NCBI GenBank assembly: GCA_963783105.1
Contig: CAWAMI010000007.1
Location: forward strand, 310,001-374,000
Source of the DNA: JAVEDQ01 sp963783105
GTDB taxonomy: Bacteria; Actinomycetota; Actinomycetes; Frankiales; Frankiaceae
Direction of reading: 5' to 3'
Length of the DNA: 64,000 nucleotides
Numbering within the stretch: the stretch's first letter is position 1; the number at the start of each line of letters is the position of its first letter. Below, one piece after another: positions 16,520 through 23,637 of this stretch. The translations under genes were made by a program, and so were the position numbers. The notes under the pieces are model-generated. The model worked only from the letters and a program-made list of their open reading frames with translations, searched no databases and was not told the DNA's origin.

Positions 16520-17374
16520 TCAGGTTCGCGCGCGGCGTCCCGACTGCAGCGACGGCGGTGGCACGAGCGGGCCGATGTCGCCGTCCCGCGCCTCGTCCAG
16601 ATCGACGATGACCGGAGCATGGTCGCTCGGGTCCTTGCCCTTGCGGGCCTGCCGGTCGACGTAGGCCGCCGCCAACCTGTCGCGCAGGTCCGCGGTCCCG
16701 AGCGCCAGGTCGATGCGCATCCCCAGGTTCTTGTGGAACATGCCGGCCCGGTAGTCCCAGTAGCTGTACGCCGGCTCCGTCGGCCAGCGGTGCCGCACGA
16801 GGTCGACCAGCCCGTCGGACTCCAGCCGTGTGAGGACCGTGCGCTCCTCGGCGGTCACGTGCGTCGAGCCGACGAAGGCGGCCGGGTCCCAGACGTCGAC
16901 GTCCGCGGGAGCGATGTTGAAGTCGCCCATCGCGACCAGCGACCGGCCGCCGCCGAGCTCCTCGCCGAGGACCTGCCGCAGCCCAGCCAGCCAGGTCAGC
17001 TTCGCCGCGTACATCGGGTCGTCGACGGTCCGCCCGTTCGGCACGTACAGCGACCACACCCGTACCCCGCCGCAGGTGGCCCCGAGCGCGCGGGCCTCCC
17101 CGGCCAGCGGCCCCGCCGAGTCCGGCAGGCCCTTGACGACGTCGTCGACGCCGACCCGGGACAGGACCGCGACGCCGTTCCACCGCCCCTGACCGAAGTG
17201 GGCGACGGCGTAGCCGCGGCGGAACAGGTCGTCCGAGTACAGCGCATCGAACTCCTGCTCGCCCATCTTCGTCTCCTGCAGGCACGCGACGTCCGGTTCC
17301 GCCCGGTCGAGCCAGTCGACGAGCCGGAAGTGCCGGGCGCGGGCGGAGTTGACGTTCCAGGTGGCGAGCCGCAC
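16520..17374 (-). CDS. xth: Exodeoxyribonuclease III (AP endonuclease)
   Basis: A 284-residue member of the ExoIII/APE1 family, which cuts DNA at abasic sites and removes blocked 3' ends in base excision repair. The metal-binding and catalytic motifs are all visible: RLATWNVNSARAR (start), CLQETKMGEQEF (catalytic Glu), YVPNGRTVDD, MGDFNIAPADVDVWD, YSYWDYRAGMFHKNLGMRID and the C-terminal DPSDHAPVIVD. The GTG at 17374 is set by the first strand. The last 20 residues (PPPSLQSGRRART) are a basic tail beyond the domain. The 23-bp tandem repeat array begins 40 bases upstream of the start, so its promoter must lie in or beside the array. Confidence 0.95.
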   Translation of the reverse strand: MRLATWNVNSARARHFRLVDWLDRAEPDVACLQETKMGEQEFDALYSDDLFRRGYAVAHFGQGRWNGVAVLSRVGVDDVVKGLPDSAGPLAGEARALGATCGGVRVWSLYVPNGRTVDDPMYAAKLTWLAGLRQVLGEELGGGRSLVAMGDFNIAPADVDVWDPAAFVGSTHVTAEERTVLTRLESDGLVDLVRHRWPTEPAYSYWDYRAGMFHKNLGMRIDLALGTADLRDRLAAAYVDRQARKGKDPSDHAPVIVDLDEARDGDIGPLVPPPSLQSGRRART

Positions 17375-17413
17375 CTGTCCGACGTTAGGGGATGCCTCCG
17401 ACGATTCAGTCGG

Positions 17414-17542
17414 CTGGCTCCCGCCACTGCCTCACCGTGGTTCCCGCCACCTGCTCACCGTGGCTCCCGCCACGGCTTCACTGTGGCTCCCGCCACCGCG
17501 TCACCGTGGCTCCCGCCACCGCGTCACCGTGGCTCCCGCCAC
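17414..17542 (+). repeat. Tandem array of a 23-bp hairpin-forming repeat (5.6 copies)
   Basis: Units start at 17414, 17437, 17460, 17483 and 17506, each 23 bases, with a last 14-base partial unit at 17529-17542. The fourth and fifth units are identical; the others differ at a few positions. Each unit contains GTGGCTCCCGCCAC or a close variant, an inverted repeat (GTGGC/GCCAC, four-base loop), so the array can form a row of hairpins. It fills the space between the exonuclease III start and the GNAT gene; the GNAT stop codon (17524-17526) lies inside the fifth unit. There are no variable spacers, so it is not a CRISPR. Confidence 0.9.
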
Positions 17543-18159
17543 ATCGGCCACAGCCGCGGACCCCCGTCCGGCCGCAGCGGCTCCCGCGCGACGAAGCCGT
17601 GCCGCTCGTACAACGCCTTGCTGCGGACGCTCGTCGAGACCAGGTGGGCGGGATGGCCCGCCTCGTCCGCGTGCCGGAGCAACGGCGCCATCAGCAGGCT
17701 GCCGACTCCAGCACCCCGCGCCGTCGGCAGGACACCGAGGAACCGCAGGTACTCGTGCGGCTCCGACGGAGAGTTCGCCTCCACCAGCTCGCCGAGCCTC
17801 GCTGCCCGCTCGTGGTCTACCCCGGGCAGCCGGGACATCCGGGAGCGGAGCTGCTCGCCGCGCTCCGGCGACATCGCCGTCCGGCCGAAGGGGATCCAGA
17901 CGGCGGCCCCGACGATCTGCGGCTCGGTCGTCCAGATGGAGTCGTGCGAGGCGAGGGCATCGAGGATCTCCTCGAAGAACAGTCGCGACGCCTGCGCCCG
18001 GTGCTCCTCGGCGTAGAGCCACCCGAAGACCGGGTCGTCGTGGAAGGCCGCCGCGAGGGTCGCGGCGACGGCCCCGTGCTCGCGGCGCTTGGCCCTGCGC
18101 ACGAGAAGCGGCGAGTCGCCGGGCGGAGACGCGGGGCCGGGCTCGGTGGTGGAACTCAT
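17524..18159 (-). CDS. GNAT family N-acetyltransferase
   Basis: A 211-residue acetyltransferase. The acetyl-CoA-binding motif A appears as YLRFLGVLPTARGAGVGSLLM (about 150-170) with the R/Q-x-x-G-x-G/A pattern, and motif B as ALYERHGFVAREPL. Upstream, AAAFHDDPVFGWLY and the long helical middle are typical of the GNAT subgroup with an N-terminal extension. Substrate unknown. ATG 18159 follows GAGGAGG. The last residues (MWREPR) and the stop codon are encoded by the 23-bp tandem repeats, so the C-terminus has probably been set or altered by growth of that array. The gene is divergent from the leuS leader. Confidence 0.88.
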   Translation of the reverse strand: MSSTTEPGPASPPGDSPLLVRRAKRREHGAVAATLAAAFHDDPVFGWLYAEEHRAQASRLFFEEILDALASHDSIWTTEPQIVGAAVWIPFGRTAMSPERGEQLRSRMSRLPGVDHERAARLGELVEANSPSEPHEYLRFLGVLPTARGAGVGSLLMAPLLRHADEAGHPAHLVSTSVRSKALYERHGFVAREPLRPDGGPRLWPMWREPR

Positions 18160-18261
18160 CGGCCTCCTCGAGCGACGTCTCCGGGCCGCGGCGGCGGAAC
18201 GATAGGCCGTCCCGGCCGCGGCCGTCCATCGATGCGCCGCCGGGGGAGAGGCCCGGCGGCA

Positions 18262-18267
18262 TAGGAT
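18262..18267 (+). promoter_or_regulatory. Probable -10 element of a leaderless leuS transcript
   Basis: TAGGAT at 18262-18267 is followed by exactly seven bases and then the ATG of the short leader frame at 18275. This is the usual spacing between an actinobacterial sigma-A -10 hexamer and a transcription start at the A of ATG, so the leader peptide would be translated from a leaderless mRNA. No clear -35 is seen. Confidence 0.55.
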
Positions 18268-18274
18268 CGACCCC

Positions 18275-18310
18275 ATGGTCGGACGTCTGCAGCTTGCCTC
18301 GCCGCACTGA
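18275..18310 (+). CDS. Putative leader peptide MVGRLQLASPH ahead of leuS
   Basis: An 11-codon frame (MVGRLQLASPH) begins at the predicted transcription start and ends in TGA at 18308-18310. Two of its codons, CTG and CTT, are leucine codons, CTT being rare in such a GC-rich genome. The stop codon overlaps the left arm of a seven-pair hairpin (CGCACTG at 18303-18309 with CAGTGCG at 18318-18324), so a ribosome reaching the end of the frame would open that hairpin. A factor-independent terminator follows. The arrangement suggests attenuation of leuS by leucine or charged tRNA-Leu supply; that function is inference. Confidence 0.5.
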   Translation: MVGRLQLASPH

Positions 18311-18329
18311 CGCCGCGCAGTGCGTCCCA

Positions 18330-18350
18330 CCCCTCCTGCGGAGGGGTTTC
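18330..18350 (+). terminator. Intrinsic terminator between the leader peptide and leuS
   Basis: CCCCTCC (18330-18336) and GGAGGGG (18340-18346) form a perfect seven-pair stem with a three-base loop, followed directly by TTTCTTTG. It lies 54 bases before the leuS start on the coding strand, so it would end leuS transcripts early unless prevented; this is the position expected of an attenuator. A T-rich tail is uncommon in the hairpins elsewhere in this window. Confidence 0.75.
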
Positions 18351-18404
18351 TTTGTGTGAGAACGAGCAGCGCCCGGCCGGCGGCGCCGCGATGAGAAGGG
18401 CGAG

Positions 18405-20930
18405 ATGACCGAGACACTGCCGTCGCAGGACAGCGGCACCCAGCTGCCGGACGCCGACCCGCGTGCCGACTACGACCCGCAGACGGTGCAGGACCGCTGG
18501 CTGCCGGTCTGGAACGCCCTCGACCTCTACCGCGCCGGCGACGAGGGGCCGCGGGCCGGGAAGCCGAAGAAGTACGTGCTGGACATGTTCCCGTACCCCT
18601 CCGGCGACCTGCACATGGGCCACGCCGAGGCGTTCGCGATCGGCGACGTCGTCGCCCGGTACTGGATGCTGCGCGGCTTCGACGTCCTGCACCCGATCGG
18701 CTGGGACGCGTTCGGGCTGCCCGCCGAGAACGCCGCCATCAAGCGGCAGGAACACCCGGCGCAGTGGACCTACACCAACATCGAGACCCAGGCCGAGTCG
18801 TTCCGCCGCTACGGCATCAGCTTCGACTGGAGCCGGCGCTTCAACACCTGCGACACCGGCTACTACCGCTGGACGCAGTGGCTGTTCCTGCGCTTCCTCG
18901 AGCGCGGCCTCGCCTACCGCAAGGCCTCCGCGGTCAACTGGTGCCCGCACGACCAGACGGTGCTCGCCAACGAGCAGGTCGTCGCCGGGCGCTGCGAGCG
19001 CTGCGGGCATTTGGTCACCAAACAGAACCTGACCCAGTGGTACTTCAAGATCACTGAGTACGCGGACCGGCTGCTCGACGACATGGCCGAACTCGAGGGC
19101 ACCTGGCCGGAGCGGGTGCTGCTCATGCAGCGCAACTGGATCGGCCGGTCCGTCGGCGCGCAGGTCGACTTCCGGCTCGAGCTCGTCGGCACGGAGCCCG
19201 GCGCCGAGAGCGAGCGCGTCGTCACCGTCTTCACCACCCGCCCGGACACGCTCTACGGCGCGACGTTCTTCGTCATCGCCGCCGACGCCGCCCTGGCGAC
19301 CGAGGTCTGCGCCCCGGACAAGCGGGCCGAGCTCGAGGCCTACCTCGAGCAGGTCCGCCAGCTCTCCGAGATCGACCGGCAGTCCACGGAGCGGCCCAAG
19401 ACCGGCGTCGACCTCGGGGTCACCGCGATCAACCCGGTCAACGGCGAGCGGATGCCGGTCTACGCCGCCGATTACGTGCTGGCCGACTACGGCACCGGCG
19501 CCATCATGGCGGTGCCCGCGCACGACCAGCGGGACCTCGACTTCGCCCGCGCCTTCGACCTGCCGGTGCGCGTCGTCGTCGACACCGGCGAGCCCGACCC
19601 CAACGACACCGGGATCGCCACCTCGGGCGACGGCGTCCTGGTCAACTCCGGCTCCTACGACGGGCTACGTAAGGCCGAGGCCATCGCACGCATCATCAGC
19701 GACCTGACCGGGCGCGAGCTCGGCGAGGAGTCCGTCAACTACCGGCTGCGCGACTGGCTGCTGTCCCGGCAGCGGTACTGGGGCTGCCCGATCCCGGTCG
19801 TCCACTGCCCGACCGACGGCATCGTCGGAGTCCCGGACGACCAGCTGCCGATCGAGCTGCCGGACATGCGCGGCGAGGAGCTGCACCCGCGCGGCCAGTC
19901 ACCGCTGGCCTCCAACCGGGCGTGGGTCGAGACGACCTGCCCCACCTGCGGCGGTCCTGCCGAGCGGGACACCGACACGATGGACACGTTCGTCGACTCG
20001 TCCTGGTACTTCCTGCGGTTCTGCTCGCCCGACTACCTCGAGGGCGCGTTCGACCCGGAGCAGACCCGGACGTGGATGCCGGTGGACCAGTACGTGGGCG
20101 GCGTCGAGCACGCCATCCTGCACCTGCTCTACAGCCGCTTCTTCACCAAGGTCCTGCACGACATGGGGCTGGTCGACTTCGACGAGCCGTTCAAGGCCCT
20201 GCTGAACCAGGGGTCGGTGATCCTCGAGGGCAAGGCGATGTCGAAGTCGCTGGGCAACATGGTCGACCTCGGCCAGGAGCTCTCCCGCTTCGGCGTCGAC
20301 GCCATTCGCCTGACGATGCTGTTCGCCGGCCCGCCGGAGGACGACGTCGACTGGGCCGACGTCTCGCCGTCGGGTTCGGTGAAGTACCTGGCGCGCGCCT
20401 GGCGGGTGTGCCGCGACGCCGCGGCCGGGCCGGACGGGCTCGACGAGTCGCTCGCGCGCCCCGTGGCCCGGGCGATCGACGAGGTCACCCGGCTGACCGA
20501 GAGCTTCCGCTTCAACGTCGCCGTCGCCCGGTTGATGGAACTCACGAGCGCCCTGCGCAAGGCCATCGACGCCGGCAAGCCCGCCCGCGACGGCGCGGCC
20601 GTGCTCGCCGTGCTGCTCGCCCCGTACGCGCCCTACCTGGCCGAGGAGGCCTGGTCGCTGCTCGGGCACGACGCCGCCTCGGGCGACAGCGTGCACCTGG
20701 CGGACTGGCCGGAGGCCGACCCGGCGCTGCTCGTCGAGGACACCGTCACCTGCATCGTGCAGGTCGGCGGCAAGCTGCGCGCGAGGCTCGAGGTGCCGGC
20801 CGACGTCACCGAGCAACAGTTGGAGCAGCTCGCCCTGGCCGCGGAGCCCGTCCAGCGGGCGATCGACGGCAAGACGGTTCGGAAGATCGTCGTCCGGGCG
20901 CCGAAACTGGTGAACGTCGTCGCCAACTGA
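18405..20930 (+). CDS. leuS: Leucine-tRNA ligase
   Basis: An 841-residue class-I aminoacyl-tRNA synthetase charging tRNA-Leu. The HIGH-type signature is YPSGDLHMGH (about 64-73), the KMSKS-type signature is KAMSKS (about 609-614), and between them are the CP1 editing domain (TTRPDTLYGATFFVIA, the Thr-rich editing pocket, and IMAVPAHDQRD) and the zinc-like Cys cluster NWCPHDQTVLANEQV with CERCGH. The C-terminal anticodon-binding domain ends in RKIVVRAPKLVNVVAN. ATG 18405 is preceded by GAAGGG. The gene is probably controlled by the leader/terminator at 18262-18350, and the DUF2795 gene follows 52 bases downstream. Confidence 0.98.
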   Translation: MTETLPSQDSGTQLPDADPRADYDPQTVQDRWLPVWNALDLYRAGDEGPRAGKPKKYVLDMFPYPSGDLHMGHAEAFAIGDVVARYWMLRGFDVLHPIGWDAFGLPAENAAIKRQEHPAQWTYTNIETQAESFRRYGISFDWSRRFNTCDTGYYRWTQWLFLRFLERGLAYRKASAVNWCPHDQTVLANEQVVAGRCERCGHLVTKQNLTQWYFKITEYADRLLDDMAELEGTWPERVLLMQRNWIGRSVGAQVDFRLELVGTEPGAESERVVTVFTTRPDTLYGATFFVIAADAALATEVCAPDKRAELEAYLEQVRQLSEIDRQSTERPKTGVDLGVTAINPVNGERMPVYAADYVLADYGTGAIMAVPAHDQRDLDFARAFDLPVRVVVDTGEPDPNDTGIATSGDGVLVNSGSYDGLRKAEAIARIISDLTGRELGEESVNYRLRDWLLSRQRYWGCPIPVVHCPTDGIVGVPDDQLPIELPDMRGEELHPRGQSPLASNRAWVETTCPTCGGPAERDTDTMDTFVDSSWYFLRFCSPDYLEGAFDPEQTRTWMPVDQYVGGVEHAILHLLYSRFFTKVLHDMGLVDFDEPFKALLNQGSVILEGKAMSKSLGNMVDLGQELSRFGVDAIRLTMLFAGPPEDDVDWADVSPSGSVKYLARAWRVCRDAAAGPDGLDESLARPVARAIDEVTRLTESFRFNVAVARLMELTSALRKAIDAGKPARDGAAVLAVLLAPYAPYLAEEAWSLLGHDAASGDSVHLADWPEADPALLVEDTVTCIVQVGGKLRARLEVPADVTEQQLEQLALAAEPVQRAIDGKTVRKIVVRAPKLVNVVAN

Positions 20931-20982
20931 CGACGCCGACCGGCCGGTGAATCGCCCTGAATGCGCCGGGTATCGCCGCCCC

Positions 20983-21195
20983 ATGGGATACCAGGTGACC
21001 GAGGTTCAGAAGGCGCTCAAGGGGTTCGACTACCCCGGCAGCAAGAACGATCTGGCGTCGCACGCCGAGCGGAACGGGGCCGACTCCGGGCTCGTCGAGG
21101 CGATCCGCGGCCTGTCCAAGGACTCGTTCGACGGTCCGAACGCCGTCATGTCGGCGCTCCGCGACGCCGACATGCTGGGCGGCTCGACCAGCTGA
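20983..21195 (+). CDS. DUF2795 domain protein
   Basis: A 70-residue acidic helical protein (GYQVTEVQKALKGFDYPGSK, then DLASHAERNGADSGLVEAIRGLS and an AVMSALRDAD helix) that matches the small DUF2795 family, common in actinobacteria and of unknown function. ATG 20983 starts directly at the domain; an upstream in-frame ATG at 20947 would add 12 residues that do not resemble the family. It lies between leuS and a very long perfect hairpin that probably ends its transcript. Confidence 0.85.
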   Translation: MGYQVTEVQKALKGFDYPGSKNDLASHAERNGADSGLVEAIRGLSKDSFDGPNAVMSALRDADMLGGSTS

Positions 21196-21207
21196 CCCGC
21201 GCGGTCA

Positions 21208-21252
21208 GGCCGCGTGCTGTGGACGGTTCGGCTCCGTCCACAGCACGCGGCC
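21208..21252 (+). terminator. 19-pair perfect hairpin between the DUF2795 gene and comEA
   Basis: Bases 21208-21226 and 21234-21252 are perfect reverse complements (19 pairs) around a seven-base loop TTCGGCT. The left arm starts 12 bases after the DUF2795 stop. There is no T-run after it, as is usual for actinobacterial terminators. It is the longest perfect inverted repeat, together with that after lsr2, that I see in the window. Confidence 0.8.
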
Positions 21253-21295
21253 GACGCCCGCGCCGAGCTCGGCGCCGCTTCTAGGGTTTCGCGGC

Positions 21296-22363
21296 ATGAC
21301 GACATCGAACGTCCCGGGCCCGAGCCACGGGCCCTCGGGCAACGGCCTTTCAGGGAACGGGCCGGATGCGCTGTCCCCGGATGCGCTGTCCCCGGATGCG
21401 CTCGACCTCCTGCGGCGGCTGCGCCGCGGGGAGTTGGTGACGGCTCCGGGCTGGGTTGACCCCCGTGGGTCCCTGGAAGCGACGGCCGCCGTTCCGTCGA
21501 CCGCGACTGCTCCTACGCGGACGACGGTCGTCGAGAGGGAGGAAGTGGCGTCCGGCAACGAGCCCGGAGCCCACGACGAGCCCCCGCGGCTCCGGCCCCG
21601 GCTCAGCGACCGCCTGCCGCCAGGCCTCCGCGACGCGGTCGTCGACCCGTCGGCTCGGGGCGCCGCCGGGCTCGGGGTCGTCGCGTTGCTGGCCGCGCTG
21701 GTCGCCGTGGTCCTCACGCTGCGGGCGGCTCCGTCGCCGGTCCCGCTCTCAGCCGCGCCGAGCTTCGCCGCCGGAGCTCCGGGCGTGGCCGGCGCGGCGG
21801 GTCCGGTCGCCGCAACCGGCCAGCCGACCGGCCAGCCGACCGGCCAGCCGAACGGCGGGGCGGCCGTCGGCGGCAGCATCGTCGTGGACGTGGCCGGCAA
21901 GGTCCGGCACCCCGGGGTCGTGACCGTTCCCGTGGGCGGGCGGGTCGCCGACGCGATCCGGGGCGCCGGCGGAGTGCTGCCGGGCACGGACACCTCCGCG
22001 CTCTCGCTCGCCCGCAAGGTGACCGACGGCGAGCAGATCCTCGTGACGGGGCAGCCGGGTCCCGCCCCGGCTCCGCCGTCCGCGCCGAACGGGTCCGCCG
22101 GCGGGACGGCGTCCTCCTCCGGAGGCTCCGCTTCGACGTCCGGCCCCGGTGGGGCGGCCGCCGCGGGCGGAGCCCTCGACCTCAACGCCGCGACGCAGCA
22201 ACAGCTCGAGGATCTGCCGGGCGTCGGGCCCGTTCTGGCCCAACGGATCCTCGCCTATCGCACCGAGCACAACGGCTTCAGCTCCGTCGATCAGCTGGCC
22301 GAGGTGAAGGGACTGGGCGGCAAGACCGGCCAGGAGCTGATGGGCCTCGTGCGGGTGGGGTGA
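21296..22363 (+). CDS. comEA: ComEA family DNA-uptake protein
   Basis: A 355-residue membrane-anchored DNA-binding protein. After a long hydrophilic N-terminus there is one membrane segment (about 120-142, GLGVVALLAALVAVVL), an Ala/Gly/Pro-rich spacer with TGQPTGQPTGQP, a SLBB domain (VVDVAGKVRHPGVVTVPVGG), another Gly/Ser spacer, and the C-terminal helix-hairpin-helix pair (LDLNAATQQQLEDLPGVGPV, IDQ-type FSSVDQLAEVKGLGGK) that binds DNA without sequence preference. In competent bacteria ComEA receives DNA and passes it to ComEC, whose gene lies 4.7 kb downstream. A 15-base direct repeat encodes the PDALSPDALSPDAL at the start, an odd feature suggesting slippage. Confidence 0.92.
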   Translation: MTTSNVPGPSHGPSGNGLSGNGPDALSPDALSPDALDLLRRLRRGELVTAPGWVDPRGSLEATAAVPSTATAPTRTTVVEREEVASGNEPGAHDEPPRLRPRLSDRLPPGLRDAVVDPSARGAAGLGVVALLAALVAVVLTLRAAPSPVPLSAAPSFAAGAPGVAGAAGPVAATGQPTGQPTGQPNGGAAVGGSIVVDVAGKVRHPGVVTVPVGGRVADAIRGAGGVLPGTDTSALSLARKVTDGEQILVTGQPGPAPAPPSAPNGSAGGTASSSGGSASTSGPGGAAAAGGALDLNAATQQQLEDLPGVGPVLAQRILAYRTEHNGFSSVDQLAEVKGLGGKTGQELMGLVRVG

Positions 22364-22391
22364 TGTGGCTCCGCCCCGGCGGGGCACAGTG

Positions 22392-23546
22392 ATGCGCATG
22401 CCAGTCGCCGCCGGACCGGACCCCGCGCCGCCCCCCGGGTACGGGTCCCGGTCCCTCGCCGACCTGCTCCCGTCGCTGGCCGCCGGCATGGGCGTCCCCG
22501 GTTTCCCGGACGCGCTGGAGCTCGGCGGGAGCGCATCGGCGCTGATGGTCCTGGTCGACGGCCTCGGCGCCACCTTGCTGGCGGAGCACGCCGACGACGC
22601 CCCCACGCTCGCCGGAATCGTCGCGGGGCGCAGCCTCGACGCGGGCTTCCCCGCGAGCACGCCGATCAGCGTCGCGTCGCTGGGAACCGGCCTGCCGCCG
22701 GGCGCGCACGGGTTGGTCGGCATCAGCATGAACGTCGACGGCCGGGTCCTCGACACGCTGAAGTGGACGGTCGATGGACGGGACGCCTCCGCGTTCGCCG
22801 TGCCCGAGCAGATCCAGGCCAACGAGACCGTCTTCGACCGGGTGCGTGCGGCCGGGCATCGTCCCGTGGTCGTCTCGAACCATCTGTTCCGCACCTCGTC
22901 GCTCACCCGCGCGGCGCTGCGCGGCGCCGACTTCCTCGGCACCGCCGCCCACGGCGACCTGGCCGCTCTCGCCCTCGACGCGGTGCGGACCCCGGGCACG
23001 CTGGTCTACGCCTACGTCAGCGAGCTCGACACCGTCGGTCACCTGCACGGTCCCGGGTCGGTGGCGTGGCGGCTGCAGCTGCGCGAGGTCGACCACCTGA
23101 TCGGTCTGCTCGTCGACGGGCTGCCCCGCAACGTCCTGCTCGCGGTCACCGGCGACCACGGCATGGTCGCGATGACCGGGCCCTCGGTGGACTACGACGA
23201 GCAGCCGTCCCTGCGGGAGGGCGTGGAGGTGCTCGCCGGCGAGCCGCGGGTGCGTTACGTGCACGTCCGCCAGGGTGCGCTCGACGACGTCCGGGCGATC
23301 TGGACGGAGCTGCTGGGCGAGGGCTTCTGGGTCGGCACCCGCGAGCAGATCATCGACTCCGGGTCGCTCGGTGGGGACGTCCCGGCGGCCGTCGCCGAGC
23401 GGATCGGCGACCTCGTCGTCGTGGCGACATCGGACCGCGGCGTCGTGCGCCACCGCGCGGAACCGGTGCTGTCCGGACTGGTCGGCCAGCACGGCTCCTG
23501 GACCGACGCCGAGCGACTCGTCGCGCTCGGCGTGCATCGGGGGTGA
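22392..23546 (+). CDS. Alkaline phosphatase/nucleotide pyrophosphatase family protein
   Basis: A protein of about 384 residues of the alkaline phosphatase superfamily (type-I phosphodiesterase/nucleotide pyrophosphatase branch). Landmarks are LMVLVDGLGATLL (first metal-binding Asp), FPASTPISVASLGTGLPPGAHGLVG around the nucleophile Thr/Ser, VYAYVSELDTVGHLHGPGS (Asp and His metal ligands) and AVTGDHGMVA (Asp/His ligands), with a final GQHGSW. No signal peptide is visible, so it probably acts in the cytoplasm. Start: ATG 22392 (MRMPVAAGP) or the ATG six bases on; the frame is open to 22365. It starts 28 bases after comEA on the same strand. Confidence 0.87.
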   Translation: MRMPVAAGPDPAPPPGYGSRSLADLLPSLAAGMGVPGFPDALELGGSASALMVLVDGLGATLLAEHADDAPTLAGIVAGRSLDAGFPASTPISVASLGTGLPPGAHGLVGISMNVDGRVLDTLKWTVDGRDASAFAVPEQIQANETVFDRVRAAGHRPVVVSNHLFRTSSLTRAALRGADFLGTAAHGDLAALALDAVRTPGTLVYAYVSELDTVGHLHGPGSVAWRLQLREVDHLIGLLVDGLPRNVLLAVTGDHGMVAMTGPSVDYDEQPSLREGVEVLAGEPRVRYVHVRQGALDDVRAIWTELLGEGFWVGTREQIIDSGSLGGDVPAAVAERIGDLVVVATSDRGVVRHRAEPVLSGLVGQHGSWTDAERLVALGVHRG

Positions 23547-23637
23547 CCAGGCGAACCGGTAGTTCCGGATCATTTCGGGTGCAATTCGTCGGATCGAGCG
23601 GCACGACCGTCCGCGATCCGGCACTCTCGACCCAGCG

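Noticed and set aside
17414..17542. CRISPR-like array
   Set aside because: Units are directly adjacent with no spacers, and no cas genes are in the window; it is a simple tandem repeat.
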